From: an uncultured Candidatus Pelagibacter sp.
GTDB taxonomy: Bacteria; Pseudomonadota; Alphaproteobacteria; Pelagibacterales; Pelagibacteraceae
Direction of reading: 5' to 3'
NCBI GenBank assembly: GCA_905612335.1
Contig: CAJQRT010000026.1
Location: forward strand, 18,503-82,502
DNA: 64,000 nt
This document shows, in pieces, positions 41,735 through 51,094 of this stretch (position 1 is its first letter; each line of letters begins with the position of its first letter). Below the pieces are notes generated by a model. That model worked only from the letters and a program-made list of their open reading frames with translations, made no database searches and had not been told where the DNA came from. Position numbers and translations under genes: made by a program.

Positions 41735-42868
41735 TTAAGAAATATAATTATCAAAAAACTTAAATAAACCGACGTCTTTTAGATCATTAAACGTTGTAAA
41801 AAACATCAATGATAGCAATAAAAACATTCCGATTCGAAAAAAACCTTCTTGAGTTTTTTGTGATAATGGGCGCCCTAACACTTTTTCAATACTATAAAAC
41901 ATTAAATGTCCTCCATCTAACATTGGAATTGGGAACAGATTTATCAAACCTAAACTAATAGAAATGTAAGCCATAAGGCTAATAAAAGGTAAAATACCAA
42001 ATTCTGCAACTTGTCCACTAATTTTAGCTATTCGAATTGGCCCACCTAACTGCGAACTATCACCTTTTCCAGTAAGCATACTACCTATATATTTAAGAGA
42101 AGAAGTACTTACATAATAAACTTCATTAACAGCATAAAACAGTGCTTTAGCAGGGCCAAGTTTAACGTGGTTTACTTCGTTATTATAAGCTCCAAGCTTA
42201 ATACCAACCATACGTTTACTAATTTTGTTTCCAAGATTATCTTCTCCATCAACAATATTAGGTTTTACCCTAAAAATTAAATCTTCATCATATCTGTTTA
42301 CTGTAAAATTGATGATTTCATCAGTAGACATCATTATGAATTTTGATACTTCCATGATGCTCTTAACTTTATTGCCGTCAATTGAGACTATAACGTCATT
42401 ATTTTTAAGACCAGCTACCATTGCAGGGCTATCTTTTTGAACTTCGTTGATTACAGCTGGAGTAAAGTCTTTTCCAACAAACATATAAACTGAAAAAAAT
42501 ATTAGAATTGCTAATAAAAAATTAGCTAAAGGGCCACCAAATACAATTAAAGATCGTTGATATAAAGGTTTTAGTACAAATAGCTTATCCTGATCTTCTT
42601 TACTATATTCTTTTATAATTTTATCATTGTCAGCTTGGCTATAAACGTTTCTATCACCAAAAAATTTAACATACCCCCCAAGTGGTATCAAGCAAACTTT
42701 CCATCTAGTACCAGATTTGTCATTCCAACCAAACATCTCTTTACCAAAACCTATTGAAAAATCAGTAACCCCTACTCCAAAACGTTTTGCAAAATAATAA
42801 TGCCCATATTCATGAATAAAAACAACGACAACAATTAAGGCTATAAAGGGTAATATATATGAAAGCAT
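41735..42868 (-). CDS. rseP: Site-2 metalloprotease RseP
   Basis: 377 residues of the M50 family. First helix holds the zinc motif VVFIHEYGHYYFAKRFGVG (HExxH); the second ligand site is LFPIPMLDGGHLMFYSIEK (LDG). A single PDZ domain lies between (VINEVQKDSPAMVAGLKNND). GGYVKFFGD is also conserved. RseP cleaves anti-sigma factors and leftover signal peptides in the membrane. In most alphaproteobacteria it precedes bamA; here it is followed by an HU gene instead. Confidence 0.93.
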   Translation of the reverse strand: MLSYILPFIALIVVVVFIHEYGHYYFAKRFGVGVTDFSIGFGKEMFGWNDKSGTRWKVCLIPLGGYVKFFGDRNVYSQADNDKIIKEYSKEDQDKLFVLKPLYQRSLIVFGGPLANFLLAILIFFSVYMFVGKDFTPAVINEVQKDSPAMVAGLKNNDVIVSIDGNKVKSIMEVSKFIMMSTDEIINFTVNRYDEDLIFRVKPNIVDGEDNLGNKISKRMVGIKLGAYNNEVNHVKLGPAKALFYAVNEVYYVSTSSLKYIGSMLTGKGDSSQLGGPIRIAKISGQVAEFGILPFISLMAYISISLGLINLFPIPMLDGGHLMFYSIEKVLGRPLSQKTQEGFFRIGMFLLLSLMFFTTFNDLKDVGLFKFFDNYIS

Positions 42869-42931
42869 AATTTAATTATTTTAGTTGAATATTTCTTAAT
42901 ACTCAATGTTAATTTAGATATAGACTATTTT

Positions 42932-43828
42932 TTATTTTGCTATCAAAATAAAAATGACACCAATCCCAAATACTATAATTCCAATTATTTCAATAAATCT
43001 AATTTTTTCTTTAAAATAATATCTTGAAGATATGTAGCTAAACAATAATTCAATTTGTCCAACTGCTCTCACAATTGCTGCTTGCGTTAAAGTAAATACA
43101 TAAAACCAAGATAGGGTTGCTATGAATCCGCAAAAGCCCGTTGCTACACATTGTTTTTTGTTTTGGTATATTTTTTTAAACTGTTCTTTTTCGAACAAAA
43201 AAATATAAATTGTTAAAAGAAAAGTTTGAATCAAAACTCCAAAAAACAAGGTGCTTAAAGCCATTTCAAAATTAGACTTTAAGTCTACTAAGCTCAGTGC
43301 TGCTGCTCTGAAAGCCACCACACTTAAAGCTAATAAAAAACCACAGGCTAATCCTACCAAAGTAGCTTTTGATAATAAATTTTTAAAAATAACATTACGA
43401 TCTTTAGTAGAAAATATAAACACTCCAACTGTAGAAATAATGATACCTATAATAGTCAAAAAATTAAATCTATCGTGTAAAATAACAACTTCTAAGATTG
43501 CAATTTGAACTACTTCGGTTTTGCTTAAAGTTGTTCCAATCATAAAATTAGAAAGTTGAAAAGAATACAAAAGAAGAAACGTAAAAAAAATCTGAGAGAC
43601 AGCTGCTAAAAAAATATAAAATAAAAAATTATCTTGTTGAATCGTAAAACGTACCATTTCAAAGTTTTGAAAATAAGAAAAATATAATATGAAAGCAAAC
43701 GGTAAACAAAAAGCAAATCTCACATAAGTAGATGCTACCAAGGATATATCTTTGTTGAGATTTTTTTGTAGACCCGATCTTAAATTTTGAAAAAAAGCAG
43801 CAAATATTGTGAGTAATATCCAGTTCAT
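42932..43828 (-). CDS. DMT superfamily (EamA) transporter
   Basis: 298 residues with ten hydrophobic helices in two EamA repeats. The first begins MNWILLTIFAAFFQNLRSGL and includes LQKNLNKD and YVRFAFCLPFAFI; the second ends ISSRYYFKEKIRFIEIIGI, the RxxFKEK-like pattern before the last helix. Family members export metabolites or amino acids. Substrate unknown. Single-gene unit. Confidence 0.82.
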   Translation of the reverse strand: MNWILLTIFAAFFQNLRSGLQKNLNKDISLVASTYVRFAFCLPFAFILYFSYFQNFEMVRFTIQQDNFLFYIFLAAVSQIFFTFLLLYSFQLSNFMIGTTLSKTEVVQIAILEVVILHDRFNFLTIIGIIISTVGVFIFSTKDRNVIFKNLLSKATLVGLACGFLLALSVVAFRAAALSLVDLKSNFEMALSTLFFGVLIQTFLLTIYIFLFEKEQFKKIYQNKKQCVATGFCGFIATLSWFYVFTLTQAAIVRAVGQIELLFSYISSRYYFKEKIRFIEIIGIIVFGIGVIFILIAK

Positions 43829-43997
43829 CTATTTTGTCTATTTGATTATTATTACTTAAGACTTTAAATTTATTAAAATATATAATCTTTATTTATGAGC
43901 TCTGATATAAAAAATTTTTTGAAATTAATAAATAATCCAACTTGTATTTTTTTTAAAAGTAAGATTAACTTATGGAAATTAATTTAAAGGGGAAATA

Positions 43998-44987
43998 ATG
44001 AAAACAATTAAACAGTTAGTATTAGCTTCTATTTTAGTTTTATTTGCATCTGCAGTTTTTGCAGAGACTAAAATGAGAATCACCCTTCAACTTCCTTTAA
44101 AAGCCCACTTAGGTCAAAACCTTTTGGTGTTTAAAAAAGAATTGGAGAAACGATCAGATATCATAGTTGAAATCTATGATTCCGCGCAACTTTATAAAGA
44201 TAAAGAAGTTCCACAAGCAGTAGGTTCAGGAGCAATCGAAGCGGGTGTGGCATCTCTTACAAGATTTGCTGGTACAAACCCTGAAGTAGATATTTTTTAT
44301 TTGCCCTTCTTATTTGATTCAGAAAAGAAAATTAGAAAAGCAACTAAATCTGGATCTGAAATTAGACAAATATTAGACCCTGCAATTTCAAAATCAGGAG
44401 CTGTACCTTTATACTATCAAGCTTACGGTTCTGCTGTGATGCTATCTAACGGAACTCCAATGAACACTCCAGCTGCTTTTAAAAATAAAAAAATCAGAGT
44501 ATTTGGAAAAACTTTAGGAGCATTTGTTAGCTCTCTTGGTGCAAAGCCTGCTTTAATTTCAGGTTCTGAACAATATTTAGCTTACCAACGAGGAACTGTT
44601 GATGCTGGAATGACGGGTGTGTCTGGAGTTAAATCTAGAAAACTTTATCAAGTGATGGATACTTTAACAGTAACTAATCATGGTGATATTGAATTTGTAC
44701 TTGTGGTTAATGAAAAATGGTTAAGCTCACTAACTATGAAACAAAGAAAAGCAATAACCGAGGCATCAAAAATTGCAGAAAAAGCAGTTAGAGATGATAT
44801 GTCTGGAATAGAAGCCAGAGCTTATAAAGAAGCAAAAGATAATGGAATGAAGATAGTAGAATTATCTGGTGCTGAACTTAAAGTGTTAAAAAAGGCTTCT
44901 TCTTCAGTGATCACTGATTACATCGAAAGAACTGGTGGAAAAGGTGGAGTTGGAGATAAATTAGTTAAAGCAGCTAACAAACTTTAA
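43998..44987 (+). CDS. dctP: TRAP transporter substrate-binding protein (second system)
   Basis: 329 residues with a signal peptide (MKTIKQLVLASILVLFASAVFA). DctP blocks seen are RITLQLPLKAHLGQNLLVF, the QLYKDKEVPQAVGSGAIEAG segment, DIFYLPFLF, and the carboxylate-binding arginine in FKNKKIRVFG. It differs from the first DctP (3771-4865) and is nearer the C4-dicarboxylate/sialic-acid-like branch. AAGGGGAAA precedes the ATG. A terminator-like hairpin follows before the permease genes. Confidence 0.92.
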   Translation: MKTIKQLVLASILVLFASAVFAETKMRITLQLPLKAHLGQNLLVFKKELEKRSDIIVEIYDSAQLYKDKEVPQAVGSGAIEAGVASLTRFAGTNPEVDIFYLPFLFDSEKKIRKATKSGSEIRQILDPAISKSGAVPLYYQAYGSAVMLSNGTPMNTPAAFKNKKIRVFGKTLGAFVSSLGAKPALISGSEQYLAYQRGTVDAGMTGVSGVKSRKLYQVMDTLTVTNHGDIEFVLVVNEKWLSSLTMKQRKAITEASKIAEKAVRDDMSGIEARAYKEAKDNGMKIVELSGAELKVLKKASSSVITDYIERTGGKGGVGDKLVKAANKL

Positions 44988-45001
44988 TATAAAATTAATT
45001 A

Positions 45002-45039
45002 AGCCCTATGTTATTATTAATAGCCTAGGGCTTTTTTTT
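45002..45039 (+). terminator. Intrinsic terminator-like hairpin between dctP and dctQ (second TRAP)
   Basis: Stem AGCCCTA (45002-45008) pairs with TAGGGCT (45026-45032) around a 17-base loop and is followed by eight T. It lies 14 bases after the dctP stop and just before dctQ of the same operon. Confidence 0.8.
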
Positions 45040-45042
45040 AAA

Positions 45043-45516
45043 ATGAATTTAGAAAAAATTATAAAATATTCAGGATATTTATCCTCGGGTTTGTTTATGC
45101 TAATAGGTTTTATAGTTTCATACGAAGTCATATCTCGTTATATTTTTAATTCTCCAACCATATGGGTAAATGAAATATCTAGGTTCTTGCAAATTTGGGC
45201 TACATATTTAGCTCTTACGTACTCTTTTCATAAAAATGATTTTATTAGAATCACAGTCATTTATGATCGAGTTGGACAGTCTGGAAAAAAAATACTAGAT
45301 TTCATATCAATGCTTTTTATTTTGTTCTTTAGTTCATTTGTTGTTTATTATGGATGGCTTATTGCCTACGATTCTTTAAAAGTAGGTAGAACAAGTTCAA
45401 CAATTTTAGATGTTCCATCTTTTTTAACCGAACTCGCAATTCCACTCTGTTTTTTTTTATTAGTCATCAGAGTTTCAATAGAAATTGTTAGAAAGTTAGG
45501 TTTACTTATAAAATAA
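45043..45516 (+). CDS. dctQ: TRAP transporter small permease subunit (second system)
   Basis: 157 residues with four helices. SYEVISRYIFNSPTIWVNEI and the ALTYSFHKNDFIRITVIY segment match the DctQ core. The ATG follows the upstream terminator-like T-tract within 4 bases, so ribosome loading would depend on read-through transcripts. It overlaps dctM by one base (TAATG). Confidence 0.9.
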   Translation: MNLEKIIKYSGYLSSGLFMLIGFIVSYEVISRYIFNSPTIWVNEISRFLQIWATYLALTYSFHKNDFIRITVIYDRVGQSGKKILDFISMLFILFFSSFVVYYGWLIAYDSLKVGRTSSTILDVPSFLTELAIPLCFFLLVIRVSIEIVRKLGLLIK

Positions 45517-46787
45517 TGATTACTGCTTTAATTATTTTTTCACTTTTTTTAATGCTATTTTTAAGCGTTCCTATTGCATTCGGGCTGGGATCTATAGGTT
45601 TAATACTGATGCTACTGGGAGATATCTCACCACTAATGGTTCCTCAAACATTTTATAGTGTGGGTGATAATTTTATACTTCTTGCGGTTCCTATGTTTTT
45701 AATGATGTCAAACATTCTATTAAAAGCTGGAGTTGGAGATGATCTATTTGGCTTTGCACAAGCTTGGGTAGGAAATTTTCCTGGGGGTCTAGCAATTGCT
45801 ACCATTCTTTCTTGCAGTATTTTTGCAGCTATTTCAGGCTCTTCCGTAGCTACTGCAGCAACCATTTCAACTGTTGCTTATCCCGCAATGATTAAAAGAG
45901 GATATCATAAAAATTTTTGCCTAGGTATTTTAGCTGCTGGAGGAACATTGGGAATTTTAATCCCTCCATCAATACCTATGATTGTTTATGCTTTTGTAGT
46001 TGAAGAATCTGTGTTGAGTATGTTTTTAGCAGGAATTGGTCCAGGAATATTGCTGGCATTGCTCTTTATAATATTTTCAGTTTTGTATGTAATTTTCTTC
46101 AATAAGGAAGTTACCAATGTAAAAACTACGCATCAAGAAAAAATAGAATACACTAAAAAAGGACTTCCAATACTTTTGATGGCCTTCATAATGCTTGGAG
46201 GAATTTATGCTGGTATTTATACTCCAACAGAAGCAGGTGGTATAGGTTTTTTAATTTCATTTATATATGTGGTTGCTAAAAAAAGATTAAACTTTAAGGG
46301 ATTTATTCAGGCTGGACTTGAGACGATGAAAACAACAGTTACAATATTTATTATTATAGCTGGAGCTAAAATTTTTGGTAAGGCAATTTCTCTTTATCGA
46401 ATTCCTCAGGATCTATCAGCAATAATTGTAACTAATATTAGCGACCAAGGAATGTTTATATTGGTGGTTTGTGTTACTTTGTTAATTCTTGGATTTATAA
46501 TGGAAACATTATCTTTAATTTTAATTATGATGCCTATTTTTGCAATTTCAATTGCAGCAATGAATATAGATTTAATTTGGTTTGGTATTATTTTTACATT
46601 AATGATTGAGTGTGCTTTAATTACCCCACCAGTTGGGCTTAATATTTATGTATTACAGGCAATATGTGATGCAAAAATGTCAGAAATTGCAAAAGGAGTT
46701 ATTCCGTTTGTTATTATAATGTTGTTTGCAGTTTTTTTAGTTTATTTATTTCCACAAATTGCATTATATATACCTTTTAAACTATGA
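45516..46787 (+). CDS. dctM: TRAP transporter large permease subunit (second system)
   Basis: 423 residues with about 12 helices. AISGSSVATAATISTVAYPA and AGGTLGILIPPSIPMIVYAF are the DctM signature near residue 140, repeated later as ALITPPVGLNIYVLQAI. It overlaps the downstream lyase-family gene by 4 bases (ATGA), tying that enzyme to the imported substrate. Confidence 0.93.
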   Translation: MITALIIFSLFLMLFLSVPIAFGLGSIGLILMLLGDISPLMVPQTFYSVGDNFILLAVPMFLMMSNILLKAGVGDDLFGFAQAWVGNFPGGLAIATILSCSIFAAISGSSVATAATISTVAYPAMIKRGYHKNFCLGILAAGGTLGILIPPSIPMIVYAFVVEESVLSMFLAGIGPGILLALLFIIFSVLYVIFFNKEVTNVKTTHQEKIEYTKKGLPILLMAFIMLGGIYAGIYTPTEAGGIGFLISFIYVVAKKRLNFKGFIQAGLETMKTTVTIFIIIAGAKIFGKAISLYRIPQDLSAIIVTNISDQGMFILVVCVTLLILGFIMETLSLILIMMPIFAISIAAMNIDLIWFGIIFTLMIECALITPPVGLNIYVLQAICDAKMSEIAKGVIPFVIIMLFAVFLVYLFPQIALYIPFKL

Positions 46788-47665
46788 CATTATTTTCATC
46801 GCAAGACTCAAAGCCAAAAGCAGATAAGCTTAAAAATTTATTAGACCAGAAAGATATTATTGTTATGCCTGGTTGTTACGACGCTTTATCAGCAAAATTA
46901 ATTGAAAGAGAAAAACTGAACGCAGGTTTTATGTCTGGGTTTGCAGTTTCTTCGACTAGGCTTGGAATGCCAGACACAGGATTGATTTCTTTTTCAGAAA
47001 TGGCTGAGCAGGTAAGAAATATTTGTAACGTTACTTCGATACCTATTATTTTTGATGGGGATACTGGTTATGGAAATGCCGTAAATGTTTACAGAACAGT
47101 TAGAGGATTTGCGGATGCGGGTGCAGCAGCAATAATGATAGAAGATCAAAAATGGCCAAAAAAATGTGGCCACACTAAAGGAAAAGATGTGGTTGAATTA
47201 GATGAGGCAAATTCCAGAATTAAAGCTGCAGTAGATGCTAGCAAAATGAATAATAAAGATATTTTAGTTATGGCAAGAACAGATGCTATAGCTACCAGAG
47301 GATTGGATGATGCAATTAAACGTATGCAAAAATTTTCAGAACTTGGTGCAGATATTCTTTTTGTAGAAGCGATCAAATCTAAAGAAGACATGAAAAGAGT
47401 GATCAAAGAAGTGCCAGGCCATCATATGATCAATTTAATTGAAGATGGGGAAACACCTTTACTTGAAATGAATGAGCTAGAAGATATCGGATTCAAGATT
47501 GCGGTGTTCCCTTTAACTTTGATGAGTGCTTCCGTTAAGACAATGCAAGAATCTTTAAAAAATATGAAGAACAAAACCTACAATACCAATGTTTCAAAAT
47601 TCTCTGACCTAAGAGATATTGTTGGTTTTAATGAATACTATGAGATCGAAGATAAATATAAATAA
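46784..47665 (+). CDS. Isocitrate lyase / PEP mutase superfamily enzyme (methylisocitrate lyase-like)
   Basis: 293 residues. The magnesium-binding DGDTGYGN, then EDQKWPKKCGHTKGK: the KKCGH catalytic-Cys motif marks C-C lyases (isocitrate, methylisocitrate or dimethylmalate lyase) rather than phosphonate mutases. VMARTDAIATRGLDDAIKR and MINLIEDGETP are further family blocks. The substrate is probably a branched or hydroxylated dicarboxylate; the 4-base overlap with TRAP dctM suggests it acts on what that system imports. The downstream convergent gene ends 11 bases away. Confidence 0.85.
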   Translation: MTLFSSQDSKPKADKLKNLLDQKDIIVMPGCYDALSAKLIEREKLNAGFMSGFAVSSTRLGMPDTGLISFSEMAEQVRNICNVTSIPIIFDGDTGYGNAVNVYRTVRGFADAGAAAIMIEDQKWPKKCGHTKGKDVVELDEANSRIKAAVDASKMNNKDILVMARTDAIATRGLDDAIKRMQKFSELGADILFVEAIKSKEDMKRVIKEVPGHHMINLIEDGETPLLEMNELEDIGFKIAVFPLTLMSASVKTMQESLKNMKNKTYNTNVSKFSDLRDIVGFNEYYEIEDKYK

Positions 47666-47676
47666 TCTATCTAGTT

Positions 47677-48444
47677 CTAACTTTTAATATTATAGCCTTT
47701 TTTAAGTAGTAGTGAGACCAGGATTACACAAATCACTAAAAAAAATAGCATCGATCCTACACTTATCCAAATATTAAAATCAGATACACCGTAGAAAGAA
47801 AATCTTAGTCCATCAATTAGATAAACTACTGGATTAAAATAACTTACCGTTTGCCAAAATGGTGGTAGCATATCAAGGGAGTATAAACTTCCACCCAAAA
47901 ATACCATTGGTGTAATAACTAATGAGGGAACGATAGCCATTTGTTCAAAGTTTGAACTAAGAACACCAATTAAAAAACCGAATAAAGCAAAAGTAAAAGA
48001 AACTAATATTAATAAAAATATCATTAACACTGGATGTTTAACAGTAACATCAGCAAAAAATGAAGCAGTGGCAAAAATTACAGCACCAACTAATAGTGTT
48101 TTGGTAGCTCCCGCCCCAACAAAAGCAAGAACCGTTTCAAGCGTTGAAATAGGTGCTGCTAAAATCTCATTAATAGTTCCATTAAATTTTGGAAAAAAAA
48201 TTCCAAATGAAGTGTTACTTATTGATTGAGTTAATAGAGTTAACATTAATAGACCTGGTACAATGTATGACCCATAACTAACACCATCAATTTTTTCGAT
48301 ATAACCTCCAATAACTGAACCAAAAACAACAAAATATAATGATGTAGATATTACAGGTGAAAGAATAGACTGACCCACAGTTCTTATAAATCTATTCATT
48401 TCATGAACATAAATAGCTTTAAAACCGTAATAATTAAATTTCAT
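47677..48444 (-). CDS. ABC-2 type permease (YadH-like)
   Basis: 255 residues with six helices. An N-terminal amphipathic [20 protein letters not shown], the mid motif [19 protein letters not shown] and the family phrase [20 protein letters not shown], then [14 protein letters not shown], match ABC-2 exporters of the YadH/NodJ/DrrB kind. It overlaps its ATPase partner's gene by 11 bases. Exported substrate unknown. Confidence 0.88.
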   Translation of the reverse strand: MKFNYYGFKAIYVHEMNRFIRTVGQSILSPVISTSLYFVVFGSVIGGYIEKIDGVSYGSYIVPGLLMLTLLTQSISNTSFGIFFPKFNGTINEILAAPISTLETVLAFVGAGATKTLLVGAVIFATASFFADVTVKHPVLMIFLLILVSFTFALFGFLIGVLSSNFEQMAIVPSLVITPMVFLGGSLYSLDMLPPFWQTVSYFNPVVYLIDGLRFSFYGVSDFNIWISVGSMLFFLVICVILVSLLLKKGYNIKS

Positions 48445-49369
48445 TATTCTCCTTTACTAAATTAACAAATATCTTCTCCAATGTACTTTGTTCTGTTTTT
48501 AAATCTTTTAACTTTAAGCCAGTATCTTTTAAATCTTGCAATAAATCAGTAATACCAGTTTTTTCAGCTTGAACATTATAAGTATAAATTAAAGACATGT
48601 GCTCCTCACCTATTTCAAGATTATATTTAAGTAAATCCTCAGGAATTTCTGTAATTTTTTTTTGTAATTCAATGGTTAGTTTTTTGTGACCCATTTTTTT
48701 AATCAATTCTTTTTTATCCTCTACAACAATAATTTCACCTTGATTAATAACAGCTACACGGTCAGCGATAGCTTCAGCCTCTTCAATATAATGAGTAGTT
48801 AAAATAATTGTGACCCCTGTTTTTCTTAACTCTTCAACAACCATCCACATGTCTCTTCTAAGTTCAACATCTACACCAGCTGTTGGCTCATCAAGGAATA
48901 ATATTTTTGGTTCATGAGACAAAGCTTTTGCAATTAAAACTCTTCTCTTCATTCCACCAGATAATTCTCTTAGTCTTTGATCTTTTTTATCCCAGAGACT
49001 TAAATCCTTTAAAATTTTCTCAATATGCTCTGGTTTAGGTTGTTTTCCATATAATCCTCTAGAGTAAGACACGGTATCAAAAACAGTTTCAAAAGATTCT
49101 AAGTTTAATTCTTGAGGAACAAGTCCTATTCTTGATCTCGTCTCTCTATAATCTTTTATAATATCAAAATTATCAATTGTAACCGTGCCTGAAGAAGGTT
49201 TGGCAATTCCACAAATTATACTAATCAAAGTTGTTTTTCCTGCACCATTTGGTCCAAGCATTGCAAGGATTTCACCTTGCTTTACTTTAAGACTAACATC
49301 ATTAAGAGCTTTAAAACCATTATCATAAACTTTAGATAGGCTGTTAATGGATATTTGGATTTCAGACAT
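48434..49369 (-). CDS. ABC transporter ATP-binding protein (YadG/CcmA-like)
   Basis: 311 residues. Walker [12 protein letters not shown], signature LSGGMKRR, Walker [14 protein letters not shown]-loop [10 protein letters not shown]; a C-terminal extension of about 95 residues follows the nucleotide domain as in YadG and NatA. Pairs with the ABC-2 permease gene downstream to form an exporter. Gene order ATPase-permease with overlap supports one complex. Confidence 0.92.
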   Translation of the reverse strand: MSEIQISINSLSKVYDNGFKALNDVSLKVKQGEILAMLGPNGAGKTTLISIICGIAKPSSGTVTIDNFDIIKDYRETRSRIGLVPQELNLESFETVFDTVSYSRGLYGKQPKPEHIEKILKDLSLWDKKDQRLRELSGGMKRRVLIAKALSHEPKILFLDEPTAGVDVELRRDMWMVVEELRKTGVTIILTTHYIEEAEAIADRVAVINQGEIIVVEDKKELIKKMGHKKLTIELQKKITEIPEDLLKYNLEIGEEHMSLIYTYNVQAEKTGITDLLQDLKDTGLKLKDLKTEQSTLEKIFVNLVKENNEI

Positions 49370-49529
49370 TTGTTAAGGTGTATATAGTTGTTAATGAGGT
49401 TAATTCAACAAACCTAATAATTTAGTCTATTATTCCAACACTTAATCTTCATATCTGGAGGTTAAAATTTGACTTAATTTAATTATTTCTTTAATTAACT
49501 TTTATATTCTTTTTTTTTAAGAATATCAG

Positions 49530-49598
49530 TTTCTGGGGTGCTGTAAAAAGCTGAGAATATACCCAAAGAACCTGTTGTATAATCACAACGAAGGGAAA
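49530..49598 (+). promoter_or_regulatory. TPP riboswitch (THI element)
   Basis: The conserved pieces of the thiamine pyrophosphate aptamer occur in order: ctggggtgc (49533-49541), gctgagaata (49550-49559), acccaaagaacctg (49561-49574), a variable P3a-like arm, and cgaagggaaaaa (49589-49600). P1 would pair the 5' ttct region with the 3' agggaa, which is also the Shine-Dalgarno sequence 3-9 bases before the ATG at 49601. TPP binding would thus directly block translation of the downstream SSS transporter and, through coupling, tenA. A T-rich tract with a small hairpin (49507-49525) precedes it. Confidence 0.92.
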
Positions 49599-49600
49599 AA

Positions 49601-51094
49601 ATGAACACAATATATCTAGATCAATCAACTACTATTATTACTCTACTTTTAACTTCATTAGCTTTTGCTGCTATTGGAATAGTTTATTCAAAAGGTAAAC
49701 TTTCAATTAACTCATATTTAAATGCAGATAGATCAATTGGTAAAAGATCTTTAACTGCATCATTAGTTGCATCATGTTTTGGTGTGTGGATTTTAATTGG
49801 CCCATCAGAAGCTGCTACTTGGGGTGGTTTGGGTGCTATAATTGGTTATGGCTTAGGTCAAGCTCTACCCTTCTTGGCCTTTATTACAATTGGTCAGCGG
49901 ATGAGAAAAATTATGCCTAATGGTAATACTCTTACTCAATTTGTTCTAATTAGATTTGGTAAGGCGATGTTTCGTTTAGTTTTATTATTAACAATAATGT
50001 ACATGTTTGTTTATTTTGCAGCTGAAGTTACGGCGATTGCAAAAGTTGTTAATCTAATGTCTGGGTTTCCACTTTGGCAAACCTCTCTTATAATAATTGT
50101 TGCTACGCTGTCGTACACTCTTTATGGGGGACTTAGAGCTTCAATTTTTACAGATAAAATTCAATTTATTATAATCATAATTTTATTAATATTTGCTATC
50201 AATCATATTTTTAATTCTGGAAATAATACTTTTTCAATGGATTTGGTTAATGAAAAAGCTGGAACATTAATGAGTGGTAAATATTTTTATGGTTATACTG
50301 CTGGTTTAACTTTCTTCATTGCTGTTTTTGCAACCAACCTATTTGATCAAGGAGTTTGGCAAAGAGTATTTGCAGCGAAAAGTTCAGATGACTTAAGAAA
50401 AGGGTTTATGTCTGCATTCTTTATTGTAATTCCATTTATGCTTGTTTTGGGTTTCTTTGGAATTCTTGCAGTATCAGTTGATAAAGCAGCAGACCCTAGT
50501 ACTTTATTTTTTACTCTTTTACTTGAACCATTCTCTGGAATTAATTCTTTATTAACTATTTCAATATTAGTTTTAGTCTTAGCTTTAGTAATTAGTAGTA
50601 TGGATACACTTGTTAATGCAATCTCAAGTACAATTATTATTGAAGGAAATAAATTCATTAGCCTAAAAAATAAAAATAGTTATCTTATGCTTTCTAGATA
50701 TTTGATATGCGGTCTATCTGTAATTGTTTTTTTAATAGCCTCAAAAGGATATAGCGTCCTATTCATGTTCTTATTTGCAGATCTACTATGTTGTGCTGCA
50801 GTATTTCCTATTTTTTATGGAATGTTCAAAGGTGATGCAAATGAGAAGCTCTCATTAATTTCTGTGATAATAGGTTTGGTTTCAGGTCTTTTATTATTTC
50901 CAAATCAAACTTTTGATAAAAGCATCTTAATTGGTGGATTAATTCCTGCTGATGCTTTTCCATTATGGGTTTCAACAGCATTATTATTTTGGTCTTTTGT
51001 TTTAGCAACATTCACACCAATGATAACCTTATTAGTCTTTAAAAAAGATGCTAAGTTTGATTTCTCTAAGATTAAAACTTTAATCAAGGATTAG
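49601..51094 (+). CDS. thiV: SSS family sodium/solute symporter under TPP riboswitch control (ThiV-like)
   Basis: 497 residues with about 13 helices of the sodium:solute symporter family: NADRSIGKRSLTASLVASCF (the helix-1 loop), FGVWILIGPSEAATWGG, YTLYGGLRASIFTDKIQF, and LVLALVISSMDTLVNAISS. In SAR11 an SSS transporter behind a TPP riboswitch, called ThiV, is the proposed importer of the thiamine pyrimidine precursor HMP. The riboswitch directly upstream and tenA directly downstream match that description. It overlaps tenA by one base (TAGTG). Confidence 0.88.
   Translation: MNTIYLDQSTTIITLLLTSLAFAAIGIVYSKGKLSINSYLNADRSIGKRSLTASLVASCFGVWILIGPSEAATWGGLGAIIGYGLGQALPFLAFITIGQRMRKIMPNGNTLTQFVLIRFGKAMFRLVLLLTIMYMFVYFAAEVTAIAKVVNLMSGFPLWQTSLIIIVATLSYTLYGGLRASIFTDKIQFIIIIILLIFAINHIFNSGNNTFSMDLVNEKAGTLMSGKYFYGYTAGLTFFIAVFATNLFDQGVWQRVFAAKSSDDLRKGFMSAFFIVIPFMLVLGFFGILAVSVDKAADPSTLFFTLLLEPFSGINSLLTISILVLVLALVISSMDTLVNAISSTIIIEGNKFISLKNKNSYLMLSRYLICGLSVIVFLIASKGYSVLFMFLFADLLCCAAVFPIFYGMFKGDANEKLSLISVIIGLVSGLLLFPNQTFDKSILIGGLIPADAFPLWVSTALLFWSFVLATFTPMITLLVFKKDAKFDFSKIKTLIKD

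Noticed and set aside
50347..51087. Antisense frames opposite the thiV-like gene
   Set aside because: Low-complexity mirror translations of a membrane protein; no start context or family pattern.
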